Part shown: piece after piece, positions 11,569 to 22,848 of the stretch
Position numbering within the stretch: position 1 is the stretch's first letter
Layout: every line of letters begins with the position of its first letter
Origin: Ciona intestinalis
Lineage: Eukaryota; Chordata; Ascidiacea; Phlebobranchia; Cionidae
Direction of reading: 5' to 3'
Length of the DNA: 64,000 nt
Assembly (NCBI RefSeq): GCF_000224145.3
Contig: NC_020166.2
Span: 6,619,632 to 6,683,631 of the forward strand
The notes under the pieces: model-generated
Database searches by the model: none
What the model was told of the DNA's origin: nothing
Seen by the model: the letters and a program-made list of their open reading frames with translations, nothing else
Position numbers and translations under genes: made by a program

Positions 11569-12752
11569 GACGACAGTAAACACAACGAAAGAGCGTATAT
11601 AACCGACCAAATGTGGGAAATATGTTCTTACTAGTGTTTTATGTATTTAGAAAGGTATTTTTATTATTTAATTAATTTGTTTTACACTTATTAACACTTT
11701 GTAGTGCTGTTTTGTTCGTTTTTCCGTATTTTTTAATTTAAATAATTACCGCCTCTAGCGGAAAAAATTTTCCGTTTTCTTTGTATAGTCCCATGTAAAA
11801 CTAATCTCCTTGATTAAAATTCCACCAAGGCTTCCACCAAGACAAAGGGAATAAAACTAATCTCCTTGATTAAAATATTTAACCATAGATACCTAAACAT
11901 TGTGTAATATTCTTATATCTTGTATGCAAAACATAATTTAGCATGATGGAAGTTTGTTCGGTTTTGTCCTGTGGCTAACAAGTTTGTGTCTACTTTATAC
12001 CAAATCATTTATTCTTTAATTGATAATTTTTATCCTTAACCAATAGCACTGGACGTGAGTAAGGATATAAAACAAAGCAGACATGGGATTTAAGGCAGAT
12101 TTAGCCCATCACCCCGTTGGACACTTAAAACAACCATTTGGTTTGATTCGCGAAATATAACGCGCGCTTACCGTTACTTAACTGACATGGAACTGAATTG
12201 AAAATTTACTAATCTATAAAATATACATATAGTGAGTCCCTTGCATGGCATGTTTCCCTAGGATCCATGTAGAATAGACATATAAGCAATCATCACGTAT
12301 AGGTTTTGTTTTCGGAAATCGAAGTCTAGACTATTATTCTCAGTTCGTGGTCAAAGCAACAGGTTCATGCTCTTGTTTCTGACAAAACACAATGCTTCTG
12401 AAAAGAGTTTTAATTGCTTCCCGTGTGCACTCGACAGTTATTCTTTCATTTCCTTATCTCTAAAACACGGCTAGTTCGTGTTGTTTAGACGATTAATATT
12501 GTAAGTTAAACTATGTAACTATATATCAAAGGACTGAGTTGCCTATATGATTGACGCTTTTTTTGGGCTACTGTTTAAATAAAGACGTATATTCGAAACA
12601 GATAATTGCAAATCAATAATTCTTAACCCCAACAAGCAAATTCTCGTCGTTAAAATGGTTTTTTTATATCAAAGATGTTTAAATCTTACATGGTAATCTG
12701 GCTTACAATCGAACGGCAATAGATTTTGTTTTTTTCGCAAATACGACTTGGA

Positions 12753-12947
12753 TAGTAAGGTGGGGGAAGATGGGACACCTTTAATACATAATATCCAAAT
12801 ACCCCGATCTTGTTTTAAACAATTAACCACGGTCTGTGGAAGTCGTGAGGATACGGTTTTATAATTCATTGAATGTTCTTTGTTTAGTACCAAATGGAAA
12901 GAGAAAACTAAACGAAAAGGTGTCCCATCTTCTCCCACCCTACTATA
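12753..12947. mobile_element. Miniature TIR element, copy A only
   Basis: TIRs begin TAGTAAGGTGGGGGAAGATG and end with the complement CATCTTCTCCCACCCTACTA; the probable target duplication is TA. The corresponding place in copy B (near 15175) is an uninterrupted empty site. The same family appears at 25004-25205, with fragments at 13439, 14810-15003 and 16380. No coding capacity. Confidence 0.8.
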
Positions 12948-13195
12948 GTTTCTGTTGCCTGTGGTAAACGTTTGCAAAGCAGAGTCCTTTTTCTACCAAT
13001 CAAACGATTGTGATGGTTATAAGGAAAAAGAAAAAATGTTTTCTGCCTTTCTCCAAACTTAAGACTCAAATAGACTTGCAAAAGCTGCGATATTTAGTAT
13101 ATCCTAGGTGCTACGGTATGGTTTGGAATATCCTGATGTACACAAGCAAGATAAACACGTTTCAAATCGGTTTAATAACGTTTGCTTTTTTGTAG

Positions 13196-13674
13196 ATGAA
13201 TAAGTCATTGATTATTATCTTGTTTGTCATCGGACTTCTCGTCCTCACGGAAACAGCGAATGCGCTTTGGGAAGGTCGCCGACGACGTCGCCATAACGGG
13301 AAATGGGATGAAGCTCAGGCGGACTTCGGTGAGGTTCAATAATGGATTAATTGTCGTTTGCTTCTTTAAAAATATTTTTGTATAAACTGCAGTATACCAA
13401 GAATAAATTAGCAGTTTTTCTTTTTAACATGTTAATATAGTAGGGTTGCTGGAAGATGGGACATACTTTCATTCTATTTTCTTATTAACAAACAACTTAT
13501 TACAAACAGCTGTTAAATAGTATCTGTTATCAAGCGTAGGCTATTCTTGCATGTAATTTATTCTTGCATGTAACTGAAGGCGAACTTAGTCTTTTATCTT
13601 TGTGAACAGACGTTTCAGTGGAAGATGTCATGCGGAATATACAAGCTCAAGAAGAGAAAACAGATTGTTGTTAA
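13196..13674 (+). CDS. Secreted basic peptide precursor, copy A
   Basis: Two coding exons (13196-13328, 13610-13674) give 65 residues. Residues 1-23 are a signal peptide (MNKSLIIILFVIGLLVLTET then ANA). Next come a cationic, Trp-containing core (LWEGRRRRRHNGKW) and an acidic tail ending TDCC. The acceptor TTTTTTGTAG abuts the ATG, so the leader is either a 5' UTR intron end (a shared donor ATT|GTAAGT lies at 12500) or a trans-splice site. AATAAA follows near 13699. A signal, cationic core and anionic pro-region arrangement is typical of antimicrobial or host-defence peptide precursors, including known Ciona ones; the function is inferred from architecture only. No metal- or enzyme-type motif is visible. 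The terminal Cys pair might dimerise. Confidence 0.75.
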
Positions 13675-14754
13675 AGAAGCAGTAGCGCGACAACAATAAA
13701 TTAAAAGAACTACCGAAAACTTGCTTGTTTATTTAGTTATGCTTTATAAAAAAAAACGGGACAATTAAGGGCGATATCCTATTATTGGAACCTTTTCGAA
13801 ATATAAACATTTAACCCCTAACGTATGTTCTTGGAAATTTGAAAGTCACCGACAGGACTTAGTAGGCCTACGTGTAAAAAATTAACAATTCCTGAAAAGA
13901 TTTGATTAAGAGTAAAAATTATCGCTTTAAAATATAAAAATATTTTACGAGACAGCAAAGCTATATTTAGTGACTACACATCAGTCCCCAACTCCATCCG
14001 CGACACACAGTCCATTCAGATCTATCCGCGACACACAATTCAACCAACTCCATAGGCTAAACCTTAAATGAAAGTCGTTATTTATGGCAAATCCTATGCA
14101 TTGTCCCTCATACGATTTTTTACTCCGGCGTTTGAATTTGCGGTTTAAAACCAATGTTTTAAAAGCCATTTTGATATAAATACACCAATTTTGAAAACAT
14201 AATAGCATGAAAGATATTCTTCAGGTGTTGAGATGTATAGTATGGTGTATATTAATTGTTCGGTTTTACCCTATATGGCTAACTATTTTGTATCGATTTT
14301 ATAACAAATCATTTGTTCTTCAATTGATACTTTTTATCTTTTAATAGCCAGCGATGAACGCGGGTGAGGTCCTAAACAAGGCAGATATGGGGTTTAAGGC
14401 AAATTTAGCCCATTACCCCGTTGTTTAACTGACATGGAACCAAAATGAAAATTTTGCTATTTCATAAAATACACACCATAGTCCCTCGCACGGTACATAC
14501 TTCCCTGATCAAAACAACATTCTCAGGCTAGAAAACATCATGTTTCTGGAAACAGCTTTAATTGCTTCCCGTGTGCACTCTGCAGTTACTGATGTTTCTT
14601 CTATTCAAATATCCTTCTATCTCTAAAACACGACTAGTTTGCTACAATGCTGTTTAAACAAGATTTATTATTGTAAGTTGTATTATGCACAAATATATCA
14701 AAGAACTATAAGAAGCCTACTTATAATTTACGCATTTTTACGCGATACGATTTT

Positions 14755-15003
14755 ATAATTCTTAATGTTTTTTCAATTACTACCGAATAAAACAAAAAAA
14801 TAGAATGAAAAGGTGTCCCATCTTTCCCCATCCTACTATACGTCTTTTATTCCAAATATCCTGATCTTGTTTTAAACAACTATCAACAGTTTATGGAAGT
14901 CGAAAGAATGCAGTTTAATAAATATTTAAATGGTCTTCGTTAACTTCCAAATAGTCGGGGAAAATAGAATGAAAAGGTGTCTCATCTTCCCTTACCATAC
15001 TAT
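14755..15003. mobile_element. Miniature-element fragments in copy B
   Basis: Two right-hand ends reading AAAAGGTGTCCCATC and AAAAGGTGTCTCATC, each running into a ...TACTATA terminus, lie ~165 bp apart. The intervening stretch resembles the interior of the 12753-12947 element. The structure looks like nested or rearranged copies. Confidence 0.55.
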
Positions 15004-15442
15004 ATATTCGAAACATGATTTAAATTCGATAATTCTTAACCCCTAACTATATAGCAAATTCCCGTTGTTAAATTAGTTTTTTTTTTATATATATTAAAGA
15101 TATTGAAATGTAAAATGGTAATCCGGTTTTCAATCAAACGGCAATAGACTTTTACTTTTTTGCAAATACGACTTGGTTATACTTTCTGTTGCCTGTGGTA
15201 AACGTTTGCAAAGCAGAGTCCTTTTTCTACCAATCAAACGATTGTGATAGTTAGGCTATAAGGAAAAAGAAAAAACATATGTTTTTTGCCTTTCTTCCAA
15301 CTTAAGACTCAAATAGACCTACAGAAGCTGCGATATTCAGTATATATATCCTAGGTCCTAGCGTATGGTGTGGAATATCATGGTGTACACAAGCAAGATA
15401 AGCACGCTTCAAAACGGTTTAATAACGTTTGCTTTTTTGTAG

Positions 15443-15899
15443 ATGAATAAGTCATTGATTCTTATCTTGTTTGTCATCGGACTTCTCGTCCTCACGGAAA
15501 CAGTGGATGCGCTTGGGAAAGGTCGCCGACGTCGCCAATTCTGGGTATGGGATGAAGCTCAGGCGGACTTCGGTGAGGTTTAATAATGGATTAATTGTCG
15601 TTTGCTTCTTTAAAAATATTTTTCTATAATCTGCAGTATAGCAAGAATAAATTAGCAGTTTTTCTTTTTAATGCTCATTCATTCATTCATTCATTAATTC
15701 ATGTTTAAACTTATTAACAAACACCTGTTAAGTAGTATCTGTTATCAAACATGCACTTTTTTGCAAACGTAGGCTATTCTTGCATGTATTTTTTTTAATT
15801 GAAAGCGAACTTAGTCTTTTATCTTTGTGAACAGACGTTTCAGTGGAAGATGTCATGCGGAATATACAAGCTCAAGAAGAGAAAACAGATTGTTGTTAA
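15443..15899 (+). CDS. Secreted basic peptide precursor, copy B
   Basis: Two coding exons (15443-15572, 15835-15899) give 64 residues. The signal peptide differs from copy A at one residue before its C-terminal end (VDA in place of ANA), and the acidic tail from WDEAQADF to DCC is identical. The core changes sharply: LGKGRRRRQFWVW replaces LWEGRRRRRHNGKW, with one residue fewer. Splice sites, including the acceptor abutting the ATG and the donor G|GTGAGG, are conserved. AATAAA is near 15920. A conserved prepro part with a changing core is the usual pattern of defence peptides under diversifying selection; this is inference from two sequences. Expression is not shown here. Confidence 0.75.
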
Positions 15900-16185
15900 A
15901 GAAGCAGTAGCGTGACAACAATAAATTAAAAGAACCGAAAACTTGCTTGTTTATTTAGTTATGCTTAATAAAAAAGACAAGGGCGATAACCTATTAATGT
16001 AACCTTTTTGAAATATAAACATTTAACCCTTAACGTATGTTCTTGGAAATTTGAAAGTCACCGGCAGGACTTTATACGTATGAAAATTTAACAAGTTCTA
16101 AAAAGATTTTATAAAAAGTTTAAATTATGACTGCTTTTAATTATAGAAATTTATTTTACAAGAGAGCAGAGCTCTAGTTACTTGC

Positions 16186-17978
16186 CTTACGTACCGTTAA
16201 AAAGCAATACTGAGGTCGTGTGTTGAATTATAAACTTACTGTAGTCATCAAATAACATTCAATAAGACCAAGCAATGTATATACATAGCCGACACAGGCG
16301 AAAGGTGACTATAATATACATGCAAAAATGAAACTTTTTGTTAAGTACAAACTATTATATTAATTGGTACATATATTATAGTAGGGTAGGGGGAAGACGG
16401 GTCTTGGACAAAGACGTAAGTTTTTTTTCATATTGTTTTAGGAGAACCCATTTAATGATAGACAAAAAAACAACAGCAGTATTATTCAACAGTATTCTCA
16501 CGGTCGGACAGAGTATGCGACAAAGCGGTTGCTGTCGTATACAACATTTAACGCCTTAAAAAACATTAATGGGATGCTTTTTTTAATTTAGTTTCAGTTT
16601 TGTAAAAAACAGAGACATGTAAATGTGAAAATATAGGCAAGCGTCAATATGTTTTAAATTAGGGATAAAATCAGCAAAAAAAACATTTTAATGTTAAAAA
16701 GTGCCGAATCAGTATGATATGTAGAAATTGAAACATAATAAAGTTCATCTATTACAATTGTTACAATATTCCCAAAGAAAGAGCATTCATTATACCAAAT
16801 CCGAAATAAAATTGGAATTTTCTTCAGTGGTTTAGAGAATAGAAACGGTCAAAGTTTAGTGAAACTTTTTTCAGGGGAAATCCTATGGAATGCCCACGGC
16901 CGATATTTTTTACTCCAGCGGTTGGTGATACCTTTAGATACCAATTAAGCATTTCTATCAGTACACAAATTATGATTTCGCATTGGTTTGGCCCCTAATA
17001 TAAAAACATGTTTTCGTCCCACCTTACCCCACTTTATAGTTGATTAGGTTTTTGTTGCCAAAATTAAAAAAAAAATGTTTTGAATTCAAAGTTTTATACC
17101 TTAAAAGTTATTCAAATGTGATATACTAATATATCAACAAAATAATGTATGAACATTATATTGGAAATTTACTGACAAGAGATAACCTATATATTCTATA
17201 AGAAGTGGCTTGTGTGAAATGTAAAATAGCAATACCCAATTTGTGGAAAAAGTATTAACTTTATTAATAGTTTTATCAATTTTCTGTTGTTATAAGTTTG
17301 TATACATTTGTAGGATACAAATTTATCAGTTGATGTTCCAACAATTCCTATTATTTTTTAAACAATACCAATTCTTCATACAATAATATTCAGTAGTTTG
17401 AACTTGATTTTAAAGCGTGCTGCATTATTTTGTGTTATTTACATGATTTTCTAATAATAAATTTCATTATTATTTAAATTTAACAAGGATTTTGAGCTGT
17501 CCCGTCTTGCTCGGTGTGTTTTCGAATTGGTAAAATTACCCATGGTGTACGAATCAATAAATAACTCTGCCCGTTTTCTCAAATTAAGCAGGATGGTGTC
17601 TAAAGCTAATTCTTAGTCCAGGTTCTCTTGGAATTTTCATTGGCAAAAACCACACGGTTCTGTACTGGTTGGTTACAGCATCATTTGTTTTTTTCTATTC
17701 ATAACCAAATCTCATTTCATTTTCATATTTAAATCCTGTACTTCATATATAATGATGATGGCACAACAGTATAAATAGCGGTCAGGAAATAGTTTAGGGA
17801 CAAAAAGGAATTGGGTGTCATCCCATCGTGATAAATTGTATAGAACGAAATTACAATAAATTGGAGCATTAGCGAACTTGGTTATTGGCAAGGTGCATCC
17901 ACCGCTCTATAGGAAAATTACATGTTATCAAACAGATTGTGGTTAAAAGTGTGTTTCGTTTCTTGTTCAGTACCAACT
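16186..17978. other. Gene-poor stretch with miniature-element ends
   Basis: No convincing exon. A TAGTAGGGTAGGGGGAAGAC end at about 16380 and a possible complementary end CGTCCCACCTTACCCCACTT near 17008-17033 may bound a ~650 bp relative of the 12753 element. A degenerate copy of the inter-duplication spacer lies near 16870-17000. The rest is AT-rich. Confidence 0.45.
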
Positions 17979-20522
17979 TTAGTTTTTTATCTTTTTCTTC
18001 GGTGGGGAACAACCTTCAAATTGTGTCATCATCTCATGGGAACTTTTAACATTTACCTCGGATTCTTCTATTTCTGCCTCATACTCTGTGTGAACAAAGT
18101 ATTTTCTTCTTATTTCAACAACTTTTTGGTGTAACTCATACGATTCTTTAAATTGTTTGAGTCTAAACAGACAGACTGCTTTGTTCGTAAGAAATGTAGC
18201 TTTGTCTCTTATGTTTGTGATGTCAGAATCTGATTGTGTTGGTCGTATATCGACATACGGGTGATTAAGAGAGCATGCTTCTGATTCAATATTGAAGCGA
18301 ATAGAATATATTACGCTGTTATGAACTGGCTGGTTATAATTTGTGGTCTCAATGCTTTCGATTGCTGTTACAACTCCAATTGCCACATTAAACTGCTTAA
18401 GTGCTGGCTCATAGGAACCAAGATGAAAATGACAAACCGCCACATTGTTGCAACACAGAGCAATCTCTTTGTCATAGTTCGGGTCTGAAGAACGATTTTC
18501 CAGCATTTTAAATTGCTTTAATGCATATTCTAATGCAGATTCATATTGGCCGAGTTTAAAGTAACTCATTGCAACATTTCCAGTAATTAAGGCTAGGGCT
18601 GTGTGCCCATCTCGTACAAAGGTAGAATTTTTAATGCATTTACATAGCAGTGTGTATCCTTTTAAGTGGTATTTTAACCCTTCATCATACCGATGCTCCT
18701 GTAGTAATCCAAATGCATAATTATTCATTGCTCGAAATTTCATTGTCTGCAGAAGTGGATGGCCTGTTTGTTTCTCGAGCAATTGGATCACTTGCTTATT
18801 CACTTTAACACTTAGGCTGTATTTTCCCATTTGTAGTAAAGTGGTTGCATAAAATGACATTGTTTCAATCCAAACTGTACTTGTAACTTTATCATTCCTA
18901 TGCTGTGGTTCCAATACAGTTTCAAAGAAGTGACACAATCTGTCAAACATCTTGAGATAAAAACATACAAGGATCTGCATACCTTGTTCATCCCAAGAAT
19001 ATTCAGTAAAGTCACTTTGGTTGATGTGAAATTCTTTTGCCACAAACTTCTGCAGAGTGTCAGCAATCACAAAATAATCAACTGTACTTTCTTCTCCAAG
19101 AATTTGAACAAGCCCAACATTCTCTCCACTACTGGTTTTGTGCACAAGATGTTTCATCATGTCTGACTGTCGCTTTTCTTGCATGTACACCATTAGTCTT
19201 AATCTACATGCAATTGCTACAGCATAAGAAAACTGATCTCTTTGCTTCAGAGTAATTATTCCCTTTTCGTACAATTGTTGCACAACCATAAAGCTGGAGG
19301 TTTCATCAACATCATGTTTCATTCCTAGTTCTGATATAAACAGGGTTGTAAGTCTGTAAAAACCACTTTTAAGATTATACTTTGGTGTGTCGTACCCTGC
19401 ACGTAAATTGACAAGAACATTGTATTTTTTAAAATCGTTTTTGAGATCCTGAATGTGGTTTGCAACTTTTGAAACACTTCGAAACTTTGCTTTTCGACTT
19501 GCAGCAGCTGCGCAGGCAAACTCATTGTATACTTCCTCATCACCATGCACAAAACAAGTAGTAGTTAAAATATCAGCTAAATGATATCCATTTTTTAAAT
19601 CTTGTTCTTCACTCAAGTAGTGCAACATTTGACTTACTGGCTTTATGAGTTCTGTTGTCCAATTTTTCTTTTTGGTGTGTTTTTGTCGACCCAGTGCAGT
19701 TTTGCAAGCATGTGGCATGAATCCATCAAATGAAATGCCACTTGGGGTAAATGCATCATAAAACCAGTTTTCTTTTTCATCTTCGAAGTTATTTAGGCAT
19801 TGAATTGCCACACTGGGGATTATGGTTTCACCAAAATTGATCAAAATAACTTGAAATATCACAGCAAACCAGCGAAAATAATCAAGCATTATATGTAAAT
19901 TGTTCCTTTCTTGAACCCCTTCTTCCAACACAATGACATTTTCGAAATCTGAAAATGGTGTGATTTCTTTTCTTGCCAACGATCCCATTCCAACTAAAGC
20001 AAAACGACAAGGAGCTGTTCCTAATATTTCAACACAACATTTAGAAATATCTTTCATAATTTTTGTATAATGGTCAGTTATCCATGTTTGCACTTTATAC
20101 ATTTCTCTTCTTTCTACATTTTGTCGTTCAACTTGTGATAAACAACTGCCTGGGCCTATCTTTTTAAAAACTTTTTTAATTTTATCTTTTGCCGACACTC
20201 TCATTAAGTCCACTTGTCTTTTAAACCGTTTTGCCTTTTGTACCAAATCAACGGATTGTTGTTTTACTGAAGCGGCTTTCAAAACACCTTTACAAAGTAG
20301 TTTTAAATCCTGTTCCACAATTTCTTTGTTATCTGGCAATCGCAGGAGAGCTGCATTCATCAGAGTAGTTGTCTGAATCAGGGATATTTTGTCTTCACTT
20401 TTCATGAGTACTTTGGCCAACTTGTGTAACAACTTAGCGGACTCTTTTGGTTTTTCTTCTACTCCGTTTTTATTGCAGATTGTTCGAATTTCATTTGCAA
20501 TTTCTTTTACATTCATGGTCAA
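17979..20522 (-). CDS. Intronless nucleotidyltransferase-like protein with C-terminal TPR repeats
   Basis: One uninterrupted 847-residue frame. Residues 178-199 carry a polymerase-beta-type signature (GMGSLARKEITPFSDFEN: G-S, then D-x-E), as in the DUF294/PII-uridylyltransferase-like group found as large families in marine invertebrates. The part between (INFGETIIPSVAIQ, DGFMPHACKTALGR) fits that group. From about residue 560, five TPR-like helical pairs follow (for example NNYAFGLLQEHRYDEGLKYH, TNKAVCLFRLKQFKESYELH). The end PPKKKIKN is a candidate nuclear signal. There is no signal peptide or membrane segment. Whether the enzyme is active is unknown. The lack of introns among intron-rich neighbours suggests a retrocopy or a naturally intronless family. 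Confidence 0.85.
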   Translation of the reverse strand: MTMNVKEIANEIRTICNKNGVEEKPKESAKLLHKLAKVLMKSEDKISLIQTTTLMNAALLRLPDNKEIVEQDLKLLCKGVLKAASVKQQSVDLVQKAKRFKRQVDLMRVSAKDKIKKVFKKIGPGSCLSQVERQNVERREMYKVQTWITDHYTKIMKDISKCCVEILGTAPCRFALVGMGSLARKEITPFSDFENVIVLEEGVQERNNLHIMLDYFRWFAVIFQVILINFGETIIPSVAIQCLNNFEDEKENWFYDAFTPSGISFDGFMPHACKTALGRQKHTKKKNWTTELIKPVSQMLHYLSEEQDLKNGYHLADILTTTCFVHGDEEVYNEFACAAAASRKAKFRSVSKVANHIQDLKNDFKKYNVLVNLRAGYDTPKYNLKSGFYRLTTLFISELGMKHDVDETSSFMVVQQLYEKGIITLKQRDQFSYAVAIACRLRLMVYMQEKRQSDMMKHLVHKTSSGENVGLVQILGEESTVDYFVIADTLQKFVAKEFHINQSDFTEYSWDEQGMQILVCFYLKMFDRLCHFFETVLEPQHRNDKVTSTVWIETMSFYATTLLQMGKYSLSVKVNKQVIQLLEKQTGHPLLQTMKFRAMNNYAFGLLQEHRYDEGLKYHLKGYTLLCKCIKNSTFVRDGHTALALITGNVAMSYFKLGQYESALEYALKQFKMLENRSSDPNYDKEIALCCNNVAVCHFHLGSYEPALKQFNVAIGVVTAIESIETTNYNQPVHNSVIYSIRFNIESEACSLNHPYVDIRPTQSDSDITNIRDKATFLTNKAVCLFRLKQFKESYELHQKVVEIRRKYFVHTEYEAEIEESEVNVKSSHEMMTQFEGCSPPKKKIKN

Positions 20523-20649
20523 ATTTGTTAAATTTATAATTATTTTGTTAAATTTATTTGGTTTATAAACACAACAAATTATTTCACACTCCTAAGGTTT
20601 TGTACTGTAATTTCAAGTCATATAAAAGTGATAATCTCTTACAATCTTT

Positions 20650-20742
20650 GTGGGTGAGGTCCCGCAGTGTGGCACGTCATGGGTCCTAGAATTTAGGTCA
20701 AGATTGGCCCATTACCCAGGGAGCTACCGCATGGACCTCACC
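20650..20742 (+). repeat. Short dispersed element with 10-bp terminal inverted repeats
   Basis: Starts GGTGAGGTCC (from 20653) and ends GGACCTCACC. The core holds GGCACGTCATGGGTCCTAGA and TTGGCCCATTACC. Relatives are at 2579 (reverse), 39811, and in both peptide copies near 12055 and 14360. No coding capacity; it may be a very small MITE or part of a SINE. Confidence 0.65.
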
Positions 20743-21491
20743 AATTTTTAGAGTCTGCTGCTTGTAATAATAAATATAAAACACATTTTATAAATGGATT
20801 TATAGTTGTTATCTTCACCTAATAAGTTTAAAAGATCAAATTCTTTAAAACTATTGTTTTTCAATAAGTTTCATTGTTCAATAAATTCAAGTCTAAATCA
20901 AGTTTAGTGTAAGAATAAACTTATATACATTTGTGGTATATATATCTTTCATTATTAAATGTAACCTTTAATATGTTAAAACATGTTTCTAGTCATTTTT
21001 GGAAGGTGCAAAATAATTGGTTTGCCTTGGCGTTTAGAATGATTAGCTCGTACCCTCAGCATAACCCCACACGTCAAACGACATATATAGTGTAAAACAC
21101 CTGCAGGAAAACAGGAAGAGAAATTTGACACCAAATAGTGGCTGACTGGTAGATGATTTTAATAGTTACAGAAAATATGCAAACTGCAATGCTTAAACAC
21201 ATACATCAGTTTCACTATATGTAATCATTACGTAACACAGTTCTTTCTTAATTATTCAAACTTCATAGTAAGGTAAATTTGGTTTAACATTAAATTTGTG
21301 CTCAAAGTACAGTTAATTGCTACATCATAAAAGTAATTTATATCTTCCTACTACAGACAAACATTTTCATTGTTTTCAATATTTTATAAAACCTATCATA
21401 CTTCTACAGAATTCATTCCACCCACACTAGTAGTTGTTACCTCATAGCTCCACTGTAGTGGGATGAACTGTGGTTGAACAAAGGTTCTGCT

Positions 21492-22848
21492 TCATGTATT
21501 GAATAACTCGGCGCTGACTATGTGGAACCAACATGGAGAATGGGTCACCTAATAATAAATAAAGCTTACACCACATGACTTTGAAGAAAAATGATTTGTT
21601 GTTTTTACTCCAAACATGCTTGGACAAAGCACATTTGTAGTGTTTTGTTATGTGTACATGGCTTTTGTGTATCAGCTTTGTGTTTAGTTTAAATAATATT
21701 AGGTGACAATTAAGTCTTTTTGTGCTTTGGGTTTTTTTTATAACTCAAAACTTACGGGATTTGGTATTTCACCATTGATGAACAACAAAGTCCAGACACT
21801 TTTCTCTTCATTGTTTTTTTCCACTGCTGTTATCTGTATAAAATAAAATAAGATTTTTTGTTCTTAATTATCAGATCATAAAAGATCAAGATCATAAAAG
21901 CACTACTCAAAAGTTAACCAAATTAATAAGTTTGCAGTACAATAATAATTTTCTCAAGTTTATGCAAAGTGAACGTGTTTAAATTGACTAGTGCATGTCA
22001 TTGACAAAATTGTATTAATAGCACTTTAAATATTGCTTAACTTATTCTTATCACATCAGTGCACCTATAGATTTGATTCCAACATTCAAGTGGCCATCTA
22101 GATGTACATTCAATATTAACTTCCTAGCACCAGTGTTTATTGTTGTTCCTTCTTTCAATGCAATAAAATATTAACTAATTATAATATTGTCACTTAAGGT
22201 GTCTTATGCCAGTATTGTCTTTTATTGATAAATGAAGCGCTAAGCAAAACACACCAGGTTTATGATTGAGATTACAAACCAAGTTTGACTTTTAAACTAC
22301 ATGTGGGCTTAAGTGAATCAAGGAGCTACCTGCTAAAACATAAAAGCAAACAACTACATACAAATGCAACATGTGAAAAATATATCGCAGAGATTATAAA
22401 ACATTCCATCACAAAAGGGTTAATGCATATTGTTTGATTAGGATAATTTAACAATACAAAGACAAAACACGAAATTAGTAATTAACGTTGGTGATTTTTA
22501 GCCAAAATCCTGCAGGACAAAACAAACAAAAATGCGCTTGGAACAGATTTACTGCAAAATTGCTTGTGCAAGCACCTTTTAAGCACGTACAAGCATTGGG
22601 GAGCAACTTTGTGATATAAAAGCAACGTTTATGTTGGGTGTTGTTGTAAAACAGTTCATCTTATAAATAGGGAAGTAGAAAAAACAGAAAATTCGCATTT
22701 ATCAAATAAAATTCGGGTTTGTGTCACAATTTTTGGTTTAAAACTATCACAGTGGCTTGCTTCACAATTTAATGGGTTGTTTTCTCTTTCTTACCAATGC
22801 AAGTTTGACAGGTGAGATTACATTATTTCTGTTAGCCAGTGGTGGCAT
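21492..22848 (-). CDS. Tentative small three-exon gene
   Basis: ATG at 22848, exons 22795-22848, 21756-21833 and 21492-21548, all phase 0 with good GT/AG sites, give 62 residues (starts MPPLANRNNVISPVKLAL; the middle exon includes SVWTLLFINGEIPNP). An alternative frame of the last exon is open to 21442 and would read DPFSMLVPHSQRRVIQ, but its phase does not match the donor. The middle exon looks genuinely coding. It lies ~490 bp downstream of the 4.1 gene on the same strand. I do not recognise the family; the last exon is the weakest part. Confidence 0.4.

Larger units (their letters stand above)
11224..11796. mobile_element. Non-autonomous TIR element with 9-bp target duplication
   Basis: The ends are inverted repeats of about 48 bp (left ACATGGAGCTATACAGAGAA, right the matching complement ending CCATGT, including the block TTCCGCTAGA). 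AAAACTAAT flanks both sides (11215-11223 and 11797-11805) and is single in the intact host copy, so it is a target-site duplication. A 9-bp duplication with long TIRs fits Mutator-like or Merlin-like elements; there is no transposase. Cargo: a telomere-like C-rich array and a tRNA-like stretch. Confidence 0.8.
11191..11876 (+). repeat. Tandemly duplicated ~48 bp host unit, left copy interrupted by an element
   Basis: The unit beginning GGCTTCCACCAAGACAAAG and ending CTCCTTGATTAAAAT occurs intact at 11829-11876. It also occurs split as 11191-11223 plus 11797-11820, with a 573 bp element between. The intact copy serves as an internal empty-site reference for the insertion. Confidence 0.8.
11950..13975 (+). 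repeat. Copy A of a ~2 kb tandem duplication
   Basis: Matches copy B (14255-16185) over the upstream region, the peptide gene and the 3' flank. Differences are mostly point changes plus miniature-element insertions present in only one copy. Boundaries are approximate, judged by where similarity fades. Confidence 0.8.
14255..16185 (+). repeat. Copy B of the ~2 kb tandem duplication
   Basis: Same order of blocks as copy A. It carries fragments of the miniature element near 14755-15003 that copy A lacks there, and a short (ATTC)n run near 15674-15695. The spacer before it (13976-14254) also has a degenerate relative at about 16870-17000, suggesting an older, wider duplication. Confidence 0.78.

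Noticed and set aside
18812-19552. Several short frames on both strands inside 17979-20522
   Set aside because: Overlap the long 847-residue frame and lack independent support.
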